A DNA stretch of 64,000 nt from Mycobacterium montefiorense (GTDB lineage Bacteria > Actinomycetota > Actinomycetes > Mycobacteriales > Mycobacteriaceae). The notes beneath the pieces are model-generated. The model was not told the DNA's origin and searched no databases. It saw only the letters and a list, made by a program, of their open reading frames with translations. Positions within the stretch are counted from its first letter, which is position 1, and each line of letters begins with the position of its first letter. Position numbers and translations under genes: made by a program. The stretch lies in assembly GCF_003112775.1 (NCBI RefSeq), contig NZ_BFCH01000021.1:62001-126000 (forward strand), read 5' to 3'. Below are positions 25,150 to 32,823 of the stretch, piece after piece.

Positions 25150-26385
25150 TCAGCGAGCCTGGCCATGCCGCACCTGATTGAACGGCACCCCGCGGTCGGC
25201 GGCGTATTCGCGGGGGAAGCCCAGCAACCGCTCCCCGATCACGTTGCGCGCCATTTCCGTTGTGCCACCGCCGATCGCGACGCTTTGCCGCACCAGGTAC
25301 CGCAGTCCGGTCTGTAGGCCGTCGCCGATTTCGCCGACCACGCCGGCGGCTCCCGTGATCGCCATCGCAGTGTCGACGTCGGTTTGCACGGTCTCGGAGT
25401 GGAACAGCCGAATCAGCGTGCCGGCCGACGGCGGCAAGCCTCCGTTGCGGACATTGCGGGACACGTGATCGATCAGCTGCTCGGCCACCGCCCGATGCAC
25501 CAGCACCCGGCCGGCCATCTCCCGCACGCGTTCATTGCCGGCTTGGCCTGTCGACTCTATAAGTCCAACGTAGTCAACGGGATTCGCGTGGCCGCCCTCG
25601 CTACCGCTGCCGCTGGCGAACTCAGATCCTTGCCCGACGGCCCGGCGCTCGTGATACAGCTGGCGCGAAGCCACCGCCCAGCCACCGTTGACCTCGCCCA
25701 CCACGGCGTCATCGCCGACATCCACGCCGTCGAGGAACTCCTCGCAAAACTCCGTGGAACCGCTGAGCATCGTGATGTGGTGCAACGTGATTCCCGGATG
25801 ATCGATCGGCACCAGGAACATGGTCAGGCCTTCGTGTTTGGGCACCTCCCAGTCAGTACGGGCCAGGCACAGTCCGTAGTCGGCGGCGAACGCGCTGGTG
25901 CTCCAAGTCTTGGCGCCGTTGATAACCCACCGGTCGCCGCGCCGTTCGGCGCGGGTGATGACACCGGCCAGATCCGATCCCCCGCTGGGTTCGCTCAACA
26001 GCTGCACCAGGATCTCGTCGCCGCGCAGTGCCGCCGCGATGTGCTGCTTCTTCTGCTCTTCGGAACCGGTGTCGAGCAGCGTGGCGCAGCAGATGGTGAA
26101 CGTCGGAATGTTGAGGATCAACGGCATCTCGTAGCGCAGGGATTCGTCGTCGAATGCCTTCTGGTAAGCGTAATCAAGTCCCAGGCCGCCGTACTCGCGG
26201 GGAAAGCAGATGCCGGCGAATCCGCCTTCGTAGAGCCGCTTTTGCAGTTCTCGCGCCCGCTTCCAAGCGTCCTCGTCGTCGCGCGGCGCGGGTGGCGGCG
26301 CCTCGGGGTCGATCGCCGGCAAGTTGTCCGCCAACCACGCCCTGGCGCGGGCGGCGAACTCTGCAACCGATTCCGTCGACGTCAT
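25150..26385 (-). CDS. acyl-CoA dehydrogenase, likely alpha subunit
   Basis: A 411-residue acyl-CoA dehydrogenase and the last gene of a long leftward operon. It contains FPREYGGLGLDYAYQ in the N-terminal domain, LLSEPSGGSDLAGVITRAE and INGAKTWSTSA in the beta domain, and AIGGGTTEMARNVIGERLLGF at the C-terminal active-site region. Its start overlaps the stop of the upstream dehydrogenase gene (ATGA), a sign of coupled synthesis of a mixed alpha-beta enzyme. It ends 15 bases from the stop of the convergent Rv1364c-like gene. The acyl-CoA substrate is unknown. Confidence 0.92.
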   Translation of the reverse strand: MTSTESVAEFAARARAWLADNLPAIDPEAPPPAPRDDEDAWKRARELQKRLYEGGFAGICFPREYGGLGLDYAYQKAFDDESLRYEMPLILNIPTFTICCATLLDTGSEEQKKQHIAAALRGDEILVQLLSEPSGGSDLAGVITRAERRGDRWVINGAKTWSTSAFAADYGLCLARTDWEVPKHEGLTMFLVPIDHPGITLHHITMLSGSTEFCEEFLDGVDVGDDAVVGEVNGGWAVASRQLYHERRAVGQGSEFASGSGSEGGHANPVDYVGLIESTGQAGNERVREMAGRVLVHRAVAEQLIDHVSRNVRNGGLPPSAGTLIRLFHSETVQTDVDTAMAITGAAGVVGEIGDGLQTGLRYLVRQSVAIGGGTTEMARNVIGERLLGFPREYAADRGVPFNQVRHGQAR

Positions 26386-27548
26386 CTGATCGTGTTTGCG
26401 GTCGAGGAGCGGCCGGCCTTCTCTGCTTCATACACCCGCAAGTTGTGCTCCTCCGGTGTGCCGAACATGGAGCGGTACAACGTAACTCGCCTTAAGTAGA
26501 GGTGTAGGTCGTGTTCCCACGTGACACCGATGCCGCCGTGCATCTGTACGCAACCCTGGACGATGCGCCCCGCCATCTCGCCGACGTAGGACTTGGCGAT
26601 ACTGGCCGACAAACCCGCTCCCGGTGAACGATCAGCGACGTCGGCAACCGCGGTGCTCGTGGTGGCGCGACACGCCTCCAGCCACAGCTTCATATCGGCG
26701 AAGCCGTGTTTGAGCGCTTGATACGACGCCAGCGGCCGGCCGAACGTGTGCCGGTCCAGCGCCCACTGGACGGTGAAGTCGAAGACCGTCTGCACCACGC
26801 CGACCACCTCGGCGCACTGCAGCACCTGAGCGATCTGACTCTGCCGGTCGATCAATGCGGCGGTCTCGGCCGCGGTGCCGACGGCAGCAGATGCGTCGAC
26901 CACCACCCCGTCGAAATGCACCCGCGCGTATTGCTTGACCAAGTCGACGGACTGCTGCGGCTCGATCCGAACGCCGGGTGCATCCGTCGGGACCAGGAAC
27001 TGGCGGATCTGGGAACCATCCGGGCCGCAGCGCGCCACCACGAGCAGCAACGCACTCTGGGCGGCGGCCTCGACGCGATCCTTGGTGCCGTCGATGCGAT
27101 AGCCGGCGTCGGTCGCGGTCGCCGTCACCGACGGGTCCAACGGCGCCCAGCTTCGGCCGGGTTCGGCGACCGCCCAGGATGCCACGGTTTCGCCGGAGAT
27201 CAGCGACTCGATGACGGCGGCATGTGCTTGCGCGTCGGCGCATTCGGCCAGGCCGGTGAGCACCACGCTGACCGGATACAGCGGCCCGGGTGCCACGGTC
27301 TTGCCGAGTAGTTCGGCGACGGTGGCCAGATCCGCGAGACCGCTCTGCGAGACGCTGCCGCCGCCGAGCTCCTCCGGAACAAGCAGGCCCGTCCAGCCGA
27401 GTTCCGCGGCGCGCTGCCACCAGGCCGGGTCGAAGGACGCCCCCGTCGCGTGCAGTTCGCGGACGCGAGCCAGCGGCGCTTCCTTCTGCAGGAAGGACTG
27501 GGTTGTCGAAACGAAGAGCGTCTTTTCGGGAGAGTCGACGGCGGTCAT
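26382..27548 (-). CDS. acyl-CoA dehydrogenase family protein, likely beta subunit
   Basis: This 388-residue protein has the acyl-CoA dehydrogenase fold with RHTFGRPLASYQALKHGFADM. Its C-terminus reads GGIGVTWEHDLHLYLRRVTL and lacks the GGTxE-R segment, like the other likely beta subunits in this window. It is coupled by ATGA to the alpha gene at 25150. Its own ATG has no ribosome site but overlaps the stop of a 17-codon upstream frame (27545-27598), so it may be translated by reinitiation. Together with the downstream product it would desaturate an acyl-CoA using FAD. Confidence 0.88.
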   Translation of the reverse strand: MTAVDSPEKTLFVSTTQSFLQKEAPLARVRELHATGASFDPAWWQRAAELGWTGLLVPEELGGGSVSQSGLADLATVAELLGKTVAPGPLYPVSVVLTGLAECADAQAHAAVIESLISGETVASWAVAEPGRSWAPLDPSVTATATDAGYRIDGTKDRVEAAAQSALLLVVARCGPDGSQIRQFLVPTDAPGVRIEPQQSVDLVKQYARVHFDGVVVDASAAVGTAAETAALIDRQSQIAQVLQCAEVVGVVQTVFDFTVQWALDRHTFGRPLASYQALKHGFADMKLWLEACRATTSTAVADVADRSPGAGLSASIAKSYVGEMAGRIVQGCVQMHGGIGVTWEHDLHLYLRRVTLYRSMFGTPEEHNLRVYEAEKAGRSSTANTIR

Positions 27549-27598
27549 GAGGCCGCCAGACCGTTGCGCAACATTAGGCCGCCGCCGCCAAGAATCAC
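27545..27598 (-). CDS. possible 17-codon leader ORF coupled to the acyl-CoA dehydrogenase gene
   Basis: A GTG at 27598 begins the frame MILGGGGLMLRNGLAAS, whose TGA overlaps the ATG of the dehydrogenase gene (ATGA). A TAATAT sequence ends 7 bases before the GTG, so transcription could start at it and give a leaderless message. The dehydrogenase lacks a ribosome site, which makes coupling to this peptide attractive. It could also be chance. The rest of the 119-base gap holds only this promoter-like sequence. Confidence 0.35.
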   Translation of the reverse strand: MILGGGGLMLRNGLAAS

Positions 27599-27667
27599 GT
27601 TCTCAATATTAGCAAACGTCGATACCGTAAGAGCTACCGGAGTTCGGTCGATAGCCCGATCGAGCTG

Positions 27668-28633
27668 CTACATAGTGAACACGCGCCGCACCGACTGCGC
27701 ATGCAATGCCCGGTTCTCTTCAGAGACAGCCCAATCCGGCACCATCGAATCGAAGCCGTTGAATGTCGCTGCGATGACGTGCAATTCGGTATGGACAAAA
27801 GCATGTAGCAGCCGGTTGGCATAGTCGATGGCTTCGTCGCGGCACGGGTCGATCTCGGAGCAACTGATGAATGTGGGCGGCAGCCCCTCCAGGTTCGCCC
27901 GGTGCGCGGGAACGTGTTGGCCGGTGCCGCTCGCCGGGCCCAGGTAGTGGCCCCACGCGCGGCTCACCGCGGGACCGTTGAGTCCCGGCGTGCGCTGAAA
28001 CTCGCGCCGCGACGGCGTGGCGTCGCTGTCGAGCATCGGGTGGTGCAGGATCTGCATCCGGATCTGTGGACCTTCGTTGTCGAACATGCGCTGGGCCAGG
28101 CTCGCGACCAGGGCGGCACCCGCGTCGCGGCCCATCACGGCGACGCGGTTCGGATCGACATCGAGCTCGGCGCAGTTGCGGATCACGTAGTACATCCCCG
28201 CTTCAACATCGTCGAGCGCCGCCGGGGCCGGGTTCTCGGGTGCCAGCCGGTAGTCGACCGAAACCACCAGACAGCCGCCCTCGCGCGCTAGCTCCACGCA
28301 CTCCGCGTGGTCGGTGTCGAGGTTGCCCGCCACGAAGCCGCCGCCGTGGGCGTACACCAGCAACGGCGCCCCCTGACCGCCTTCGATGCGGCCGCGGTAG
28401 AAACGAAGATTCAGCTGCTGGCCGCCCGGCCCGGAGATGGAGCGCGATTCGACCGCCACACCGTCGGTGTCGACTGCCGCGGCGTGCTGGGCGGCCAACC
28501 GGTCGGCGCGCTCCCGCTCGGCGGCCAATGTCTCGGCACGGAATTCGACGATGCCCAGCTCACTCGCGGCGTCGCGCAGCACCGGGTCGAGGCGGTTAAT
28601 ACCTTGTGGGCGGGTCAGATCCGTCTGTGTCAT
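27668..28633 (-). CDS. HSL-type alpha/beta hydrolase fold protein lacking the catalytic Ser and His
   Basis: A 321-residue protein of the hormone-sensitive-lipase/esterase family by its oxyanion-hole motif YAHGGGFVAGNL and DYRLAPENP. The nucleophile elbow, normally GDSAGG, reads GRDAGA, so the Ser is an Asp. The catalytic His region, normally TFHGF, reads TFNGF, so the His is an Asn. The acid residue region IDPCRDEAIDYA is kept. Normal ester hydrolysis is therefore unlikely; it may be a binding protein or a repurposed enzyme. It sits in the operon between amidohydrolases and acyl-CoA dehydrogenases, and its ATG overlaps the stop of a 46-codon frame. Confidence 0.85.
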   Translation of the reverse strand: MTQTDLTRPQGINRLDPVLRDAASELGIVEFRAETLAAERERADRLAAQHAAAVDTDGVAVESRSISGPGGQQLNLRFYRGRIEGGQGAPLLVYAHGGGFVAGNLDTDHAECVELAREGGCLVVSVDYRLAPENPAPAALDDVEAGMYYVIRNCAELDVDPNRVAVMGRDAGAALVASLAQRMFDNEGPQIRMQILHHPMLDSDATPSRREFQRTPGLNGPAVSRAWGHYLGPASGTGQHVPAHRANLEGLPPTFISCSEIDPCRDEAIDYANRLLHAFVHTELHVIAATFNGFDSMVPDWAVSEENRALHAQSVRRVFTM

Positions 28634-28770
28634 ACCCTCTCAACTTCCGGGCTCGTGGGGCGGGCTGTCCTCCGGGCCTGGCTGAAGGCCATGTCGGAAT
28701 CCACCTTCAAGGTAGACCTGAGGGGCGCGCGGCCGTCACACTCCCACAGGTCGGCCCCGGACGGCTGCAT
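28630..28770 (-). CDS. small ORF (46 aa) coupled to the hydrolase-like gene
   Basis: An ATG at 28770 is preceded by GGGAGG at a spacing of 6 bases, and the frame runs 46 codons to a TGA that overlaps the hydrolase-like start (ATGA). The product starts MQPSGADLWECDGRA and ends TSPEVERV. It is polar, with one Cys and many Arg, and has no recognisable domain. The strong ribosome site and the coupling support translation. The function is unknown, and it may simply load ribosomes for the next gene. Confidence 0.4.
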   Translation of the reverse strand: MQPSGADLWECDGRAPLRSTLKVDSDMAFSQARRTARPTSPEVERV

Positions 28771-28806
28771 CGGGCGCCTCCCATTTCCCGTCGTATTTGC
28801 TGATCA

Positions 28807-28825
28807 GAGCCCAGCGAGCGGGCTC
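28807..28825 (-). terminator. short hairpin after the amidohydrolase
   Basis: GAGCCC-AGCGAGC-GGGCTC forms a 6-bp stem 8 bases beyond the amidohydrolase stop. There is no T-run, so it may only attenuate transcription before the rest of the operon. Confidence 0.35.
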
Positions 28826-28832
28826 CGGCGAT

Positions 28833-30005
28833 TCAGGTCTGCGCAGTGCCGGCGGCTTCGGACTCACCGGGGAGCGCCTTGACGGTTGCCGGCAGCCCAT
28901 ACAGCGCCGTCGCGTTCCCGCGCATAATCCGCTCCCGCTGGTCGGCGGGGAACCGGTTGATCGCATAGGTCGGCGAGTCATAGCTCCAGTGCGGATAGTC
29001 CGTCGAGAACATCAGATTGTCACCCATGTCCATCATTTCCAGATACTCGCGAAACTCGACGGTGTCGGCGTCTTCCAGCGGCTGGGTAGTGAAGCGGACA
29101 TGTTCGCGCACGTAGTCCGACGGACGCCGACGTACCTGCGGCAGGTCGCCGCGGCGGGCCTCCCAGATCCGGTCCATCCGTGGCATCACCGGCATCGCCC
29201 AGGTGAAGCCACCTTCGACGAACACGATGCGCAGGTCGGGATGGCGATCGAAGGCGCCGTCGAAAACCAGGCTCATCAAGTGCGAGACGTAGAGCAGCGG
29301 CCAGGATGCGAAAAAGTCGTGCCAGTGCGCGGGGTTGCCGACCGGGTAGAGCGGAATTAATTCGAAGGGTGTCTGTCCCATCAGATGGGTGGCCACCGGG
29401 AAGCCGTTGCGCGAAGCGGCCTCGTACAGCGGATCGAAATGCGGGTTGCCGAAAGGTATTCCGCGTGTCTGCGGTGTCATCAGCACTTGGGACATATAGG
29501 GATGTCCCGCCCAGCGCTCGACCTCACGCGCCGCCTGCTCCGGTGTCTGCGCGCTGACGCTGATCGACCCGCGCCAGCGGCCGTGCCCGTTGCCCTTGTC
29601 CAGCCAGATGTCGGCCAGCCAATCGTTATAGGTCGACTTCAGCACGTGTTCGGCTTGCGGCAGCTGCGCGTCGCACATCGGCTCCAGCGATGCGATGCTG
29701 ACCCCGGCGTCGACGAGTAACTGCTTGGCGGCGTAGTCCGGATCGCTGCCGGCGACTCCCCCATTGGGTGGCCACGAGTCCATCCGCAGCGACGAGGTCT
29801 TGTAGGCATCCGGGGTGTCGTAGAAATACGAACTCGGGCTGACCGCGTTTCCTGTCGGCCAGATTTTGTCGACCCACTCGGCGGGCGCATAGGACTTGAG
29901 TACATCCGCCGAAACGGGCAGTGGGTGCACGTCGGTGTCGACAATGGTGACCGCGATTTCGCCGTCCTGATTGGTCGGGGAATTGACTCGTTCGATGGTC
30001 GTCAT
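28833..30005 (-). CDS. amidohydrolase family protein (metal-dependent TIM barrel)
   Basis: A 390-residue amidohydrolase-2 protein. The N-terminal metal motif is in VDTDVHPLPVS, further ligands probably come from ATHLMGQT, and the C-terminal Asp is in FSTDYPHWSYD. The family includes nonoxidative decarboxylases and ring- or lactone-opening hydrolases. It is the third gene of the leftward operon, and its ATG touches the stop of the second amidohydrolase gene (TGATG). The neighbour lacks the conserved Asp, so this may be the active member of a hetero-oligomer. Substrate unknown; related proteins recur four times in this window. Confidence 0.88.
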   Translation of the reverse strand: MTTIERVNSPTNQDGEIAVTIVDTDVHPLPVSADVLKSYAPAEWVDKIWPTGNAVSPSSYFYDTPDAYKTSSLRMDSWPPNGGVAGSDPDYAAKQLLVDAGVSIASLEPMCDAQLPQAEHVLKSTYNDWLADIWLDKGNGHGRWRGSISVSAQTPEQAAREVERWAGHPYMSQVLMTPQTRGIPFGNPHFDPLYEAASRNGFPVATHLMGQTPFELIPLYPVGNPAHWHDFFASWPLLYVSHLMSLVFDGAFDRHPDLRIVFVEGGFTWAMPVMPRMDRIWEARRGDLPQVRRRPSDYVREHVRFTTQPLEDADTVEFREYLEMMDMGDNLMFSTDYPHWSYDSPTYAINRFPADQRERIMRGNATALYGLPATVKALPGESEAAGTAQT

Positions 30006-31045
30006 CAGACACGCTCCTTGAGTCCATACAGCTCACTGGCATTTCGCCACAACACCTGGTCGCGCTGCGCGGCATCGAGCCCCACCGCGGCGGTCTCGGG
30101 CGACGACGTCGACCAATGTGGGTAGCTCGATCCGTACATCAGCAAGTCGCTCTTGCCGCTGAACTCGATCCAGCGCTGTGTCTGGCCGGGCTCGAGCGCC
30201 CCGTCGAATGCCGACGAGCAGAACCGGACGTGGCCGGGCAGGTATTCGCTGGGATAGCGATCGACCCATGGCGTCTGGTCGCGCATGGACAACCAGAAGG
30301 TGTCCAGCCGCCACATCAATGGAGTGAGGATGTCGTAGCCGCCGTCGGCGAAAACAAATTTCAGGTCGGGTAGCCGCCCGAACACGCCCTCGACGATCAG
30401 TGTGGCCAGATGCACGAAGTAGTTCAGCGGCATGAACGCCGCATATCCGGGGTAGGTATGCGCGTGCCCGGCGAAGGTGGGCGCATGATCGACGCCGTTG
30501 CCGCCGTTGATGTGCACCGCGACCGGCAGTCCGTGGGCGGCCGCAGCCTCCCAGATGGGCTCGAACATCGGCTTGCCGTACGGCTCGCGGGACTGCATCG
30601 GAACGCCGACCTGCACCAGCTTCGGGTGGCCGGCAAGGCGCTCGATCTCGGCGACCGCGCCCCGGGGGTCTTCGGGGTTGACGCGGATGGTGCCCCGGAA
30701 TCGGTCAGCGGTGTCGGGCTCGAGCCACCGGTCCAGCAACCAGTCATTGACCGCGGCGCAGATTCTGCTGTTCAGCAGGTAGTCGGCGATGTTGCCGCGA
30801 GTCAACGGGTTGAGGATGGCGAAGTCAATCCCCATGTCGTCGAACAGGTGGCGACTGACGGTCTCGGGATCAGAACCGGGGTACAACTCGGCGTCGTAAA
30901 GGTCTTGCCGGTAATCGCCGCCCGGAGCCTGGTACCACTGCTGCTCCACGTCGGGAATCGACCGCAGTTTGTGGGCGTCCGGGAGGTAGCGCCGTATCTC
31001 GGCGTTGTAGCGAAAGTGCGGTTGCACGCATGTGTCGATGATCAT
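30005..31045 (-). CDS. amidohydrolase family protein with degenerate metal site
   Basis: A 346-residue relative of the downstream amidohydrolase. Where that protein has DTDVHP, this one has DTCVQPHF. Where that one has STDYPHW, this one has GSSYPHW, so the usual catalytic Asp is Ser. Other family features (PVAVHINGGNG, RLPDLKFVFADGGYD) remain. It may be a non-catalytic partner or have changed chemistry. Its start overlaps the stop of the Rieske ferredoxin gene (ATGA), and its stop touches the next start, so all three are probably translated together. Confidence 0.85.
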   Translation of the reverse strand: MIIDTCVQPHFRYNAEIRRYLPDAHKLRSIPDVEQQWYQAPGGDYRQDLYDAELYPGSDPETVSRHLFDDMGIDFAILNPLTRGNIADYLLNSRICAAVNDWLLDRWLEPDTADRFRGTIRVNPEDPRGAVAEIERLAGHPKLVQVGVPMQSREPYGKPMFEPIWEAAAAHGLPVAVHINGGNGVDHAPTFAGHAHTYPGYAAFMPLNYFVHLATLIVEGVFGRLPDLKFVFADGGYDILTPLMWRLDTFWLSMRDQTPWVDRYPSEYLPGHVRFCSSAFDGALEPGQTQRWIEFSGKSDLLMYGSSYPHWSTSSPETAAVGLDAAQRDQVLWRNASELYGLKERV

Positions 31046-31401
31046 GCGGTCAGGTACACCTCCCCGTCGGTGACATCGACTTGGTAGGTACGAATGCGGC
31101 GACGCGGATCGGCGACGTTTTGTCCCGTGGTGACGTCGAATTCCCAGTTATGCCAAGGGCATCGGACGATCTGTCCGTCGCGCACCCGGCGTATCCCGCC
31201 GGGCTGCTCGGGGGCCGATTCGGTGGTGCCGCCCAGCAAGCCCAGGCACAGTGGGGCGCCTTCGTGCGAGCAGTAGTTCACGATCGCGTACAGCGCGCCG
31301 TGCACGTTGTACACACCGACGCCGAACTTGCCGACATCGACCAGCTTCATCCCGCCGGGCGGCAGCTCGTCGAGGGAGCACACGAAACGCCGCTGGGACA
31401 C
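31042..31401 (-). CDS. Rieske-type [2Fe-2S] ferredoxin
   Basis: A small Rieske protein, first gene of the leftward operon. Cluster ligands are in YCSHEGAPLC and CPWHNWEFD (CxH and CxxH), and the C-terminus continues the beta fold. The frame is open to 31464, but the GTG at 31401 is preferred. It starts just before the conserved QRRFVCSLDELPPG segment, follows GAGGCGG, and leaves the palindrome at 31448 in the promoter. It gives 119 residues. It could pass electrons to the divergent P450 at 31597 or to an oxygenase elsewhere. The reductase is not in view. Confidence 0.85.
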   Translation of the reverse strand: MSQRRFVCSLDELPPGGMKLVDVGKFGVGVYNVHGALYAIVNYCSHEGAPLCLGLLGGTTESAPEQPGGIRRVRDGQIVRCPWHNWEFDVTTGQNVADPRRRIRTYQVDVTDGEVYLTA

Positions 31402-31447
31402 TTGCGAATCACCGCCTCGTTGACCTATCCGAATCAATACTGAGCCC

Positions 31448-31458
31448 GTTACGGTAAC
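31448..31458. promoter_or_regulatory. short palindrome in divergent promoter
   Basis: GTTAC-G-GTAAC is a perfect 5-1-5 palindrome between the ferredoxin operon and the P450 operon. Its GGTAAC element also appears in the inverted repeat at 21105, so a related regulator is possible. Confidence 0.35.
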
Positions 31459-31482
31459 CATCACAAGCCGTTGGGCTTCGTT

Positions 31483-31502
31483 GCTATTTATACTATGATA
31501 GC
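31483..31502. promoter_or_regulatory. AT-rich inverted repeat with -10-like TATACT
   Basis: GCTAT and ATAGC flank TTATACTATG. The inner TATACT resembles a -10 box directed at the P450 operon. The left side GCTATTTATA is shared with the site at 2217 ahead of the CoA transferase and GntR genes. Confidence 0.4.
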
Positions 31503-31596
31503 GACAATCCGCTCGGATACACCCGCCGAAGACGCCGGGGGCCGGTCAGCCCCGTCCCGCGTCGACGGCCTTACCGGTTGCTCAGGAGGAGCGCTG

Positions 31597-32823
31597 ATGC
31601 CGTTAAGCACCGACCCCGTCGGCCAGCCCGTCACACTCGATTTCACCGGTGAAACCAGCCCCTATCCGTTTTTCGAATACATGCGGCGTACCGACCCGGT
31701 CTGGCACGGCGCCCTCGGGGACCACTCCCAGATGCCGGAGGAGCTGCGGCCCAACGACGAGTGGGTGCTGTTCGGCTATGACGGTGTGTTTCAAGCGTTC
31801 CGCGACGACCGAATCTTCACCTCGGCCGCCTACGAGAAGACCATCGGCTTGGTCATGGGACACACCATCCTGGCGATGGGCGGCAAAGAACACCACGACC
31901 ACCGCAGCCTGGTCGCCAAGGCTTTCCGGGCCACCGCGCTCGAGCGCTGGGAGCCGTCCGTCATCGGGCCGGTCTGCGATCAGCTGATCGACGAAATTAA
32001 GCATGCCTGTCACGCGGACCTGGTGAAGGCGCTGACGTTCGAATTTCCGACCCGGATCATCTCGGTGCTGCTCGGCCTCCCCCCCGAGGATCTCGACATG
32101 TTCCGGCGGCTGTCGCTCGACCTCATCTCGATTCCGACCGACATCATGGCGGGGCTCAACGCGGCGAGCGAGTTGCACGGCTATTTCCTCGAACAAGTCG
32201 AGCAGCGGCGCCGCAAGCTCACCAACGACATCATCGGCGACCTGGTCGCCGCCGAGATCGACGGCGAGAAACTCACCGACGACGCCATCATCGCGTTCTT
32301 GCGCTTGCTGCTGCCCGCCGGACTGGAGACGACCTACCGTTCGTCGGGCAACCTGTTGTACTTGCTGCTGACCCACCCTGAGCAAATGGAGATGGTTCGC
32401 CAAGACCGGTCACTGATCCCCGCCGCCATCGAAGAGGGTCTCCGCGTCGAGACGCCGCTGACCATGGTCATGCGGACCACCACCGAAGAAGTCGAGATCG
32501 GCGGCAAGACAATCCCCGCGGACGCACAGATCGACATGTGTATGGGCTCGGCCAACCGAGACGAAAGTCGTTGGCCCGACGCCAATCGCTTCGACATCCA
32601 CCGGCCACGCCAATCCCACATCGCGTTCGCCGGCGGCATTCATATGTGCCTCGGAATGCATTTGGCCCGGCTGGAAACCCGGGTGATGCTGGACAGCCTG
32701 CTCGACCGTGTTTCGAACCTGGCTTTCGTACCCGACGACGGCACCGGTGAGGAGTCCAGAATCATCGGCCTCACCTTCCGCTCGCCGAACAAGCTTCCCG
32801 TCACGTTCACGCCGGCCACATGA
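31597..32823 (+). CDS. cytochrome P450
   Basis: The ATG at 31597 follows AGGAGGA, giving 408 residues. The P450 hallmarks are complete: the I-helix LLLPAGLETTYRSS (AGxET), the K-helix EEGLRVETP with ExxR, and the haem loop FAGGIHMCLGMHLARLE with the Cys ligand. Long stretches match the P450 at 56179 (for example IIGDLV-AEIDGEKLTD and LRLLLPAGLETTYRSSGNLL), so the two are close paralogues. It is soluble with no membrane anchor, as usual for bacterial P450s. It overlaps the alcohol dehydrogenase gene by ATGA, which suggests hydroxylation followed by oxidation of the alcohol. Substrate unknown. Confidence 0.93.
   Translation: MPLSTDPVGQPVTLDFTGETSPYPFFEYMRRTDPVWHGALGDHSQMPEELRPNDEWVLFGYDGVFQAFRDDRIFTSAAYEKTIGLVMGHTILAMGGKEHHDHRSLVAKAFRATALERWEPSVIGPVCDQLIDEIKHACHADLVKALTFEFPTRIISVLLGLPPEDLDMFRRLSLDLISIPTDIMAGLNAASELHGYFLEQVEQRRRKLTNDIIGDLVAAEIDGEKLTDDAIIAFLRLLLPAGLETTYRSSGNLLYLLLTHPEQMEMVRQDRSLIPAAIEEGLRVETPLTMVMRTTTEEVEIGGKTIPADAQIDMCMGSANRDESRWPDANRFDIHRPRQSHIAFAGGIHMCLGMHLARLETRVMLDSLLDRVSNLAFVPDDGTGEESRIIGLTFRSPNKLPVTFTPAT

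Noticed and set aside
28736..28981. An 81-codon minus-strand frame across the amidohydrolase end
   Set aside because: It overlaps the amidohydrolase C-terminus in another frame and has no ribosome site; the 46-codon frame at 28630-28770 is better supported in this gap.
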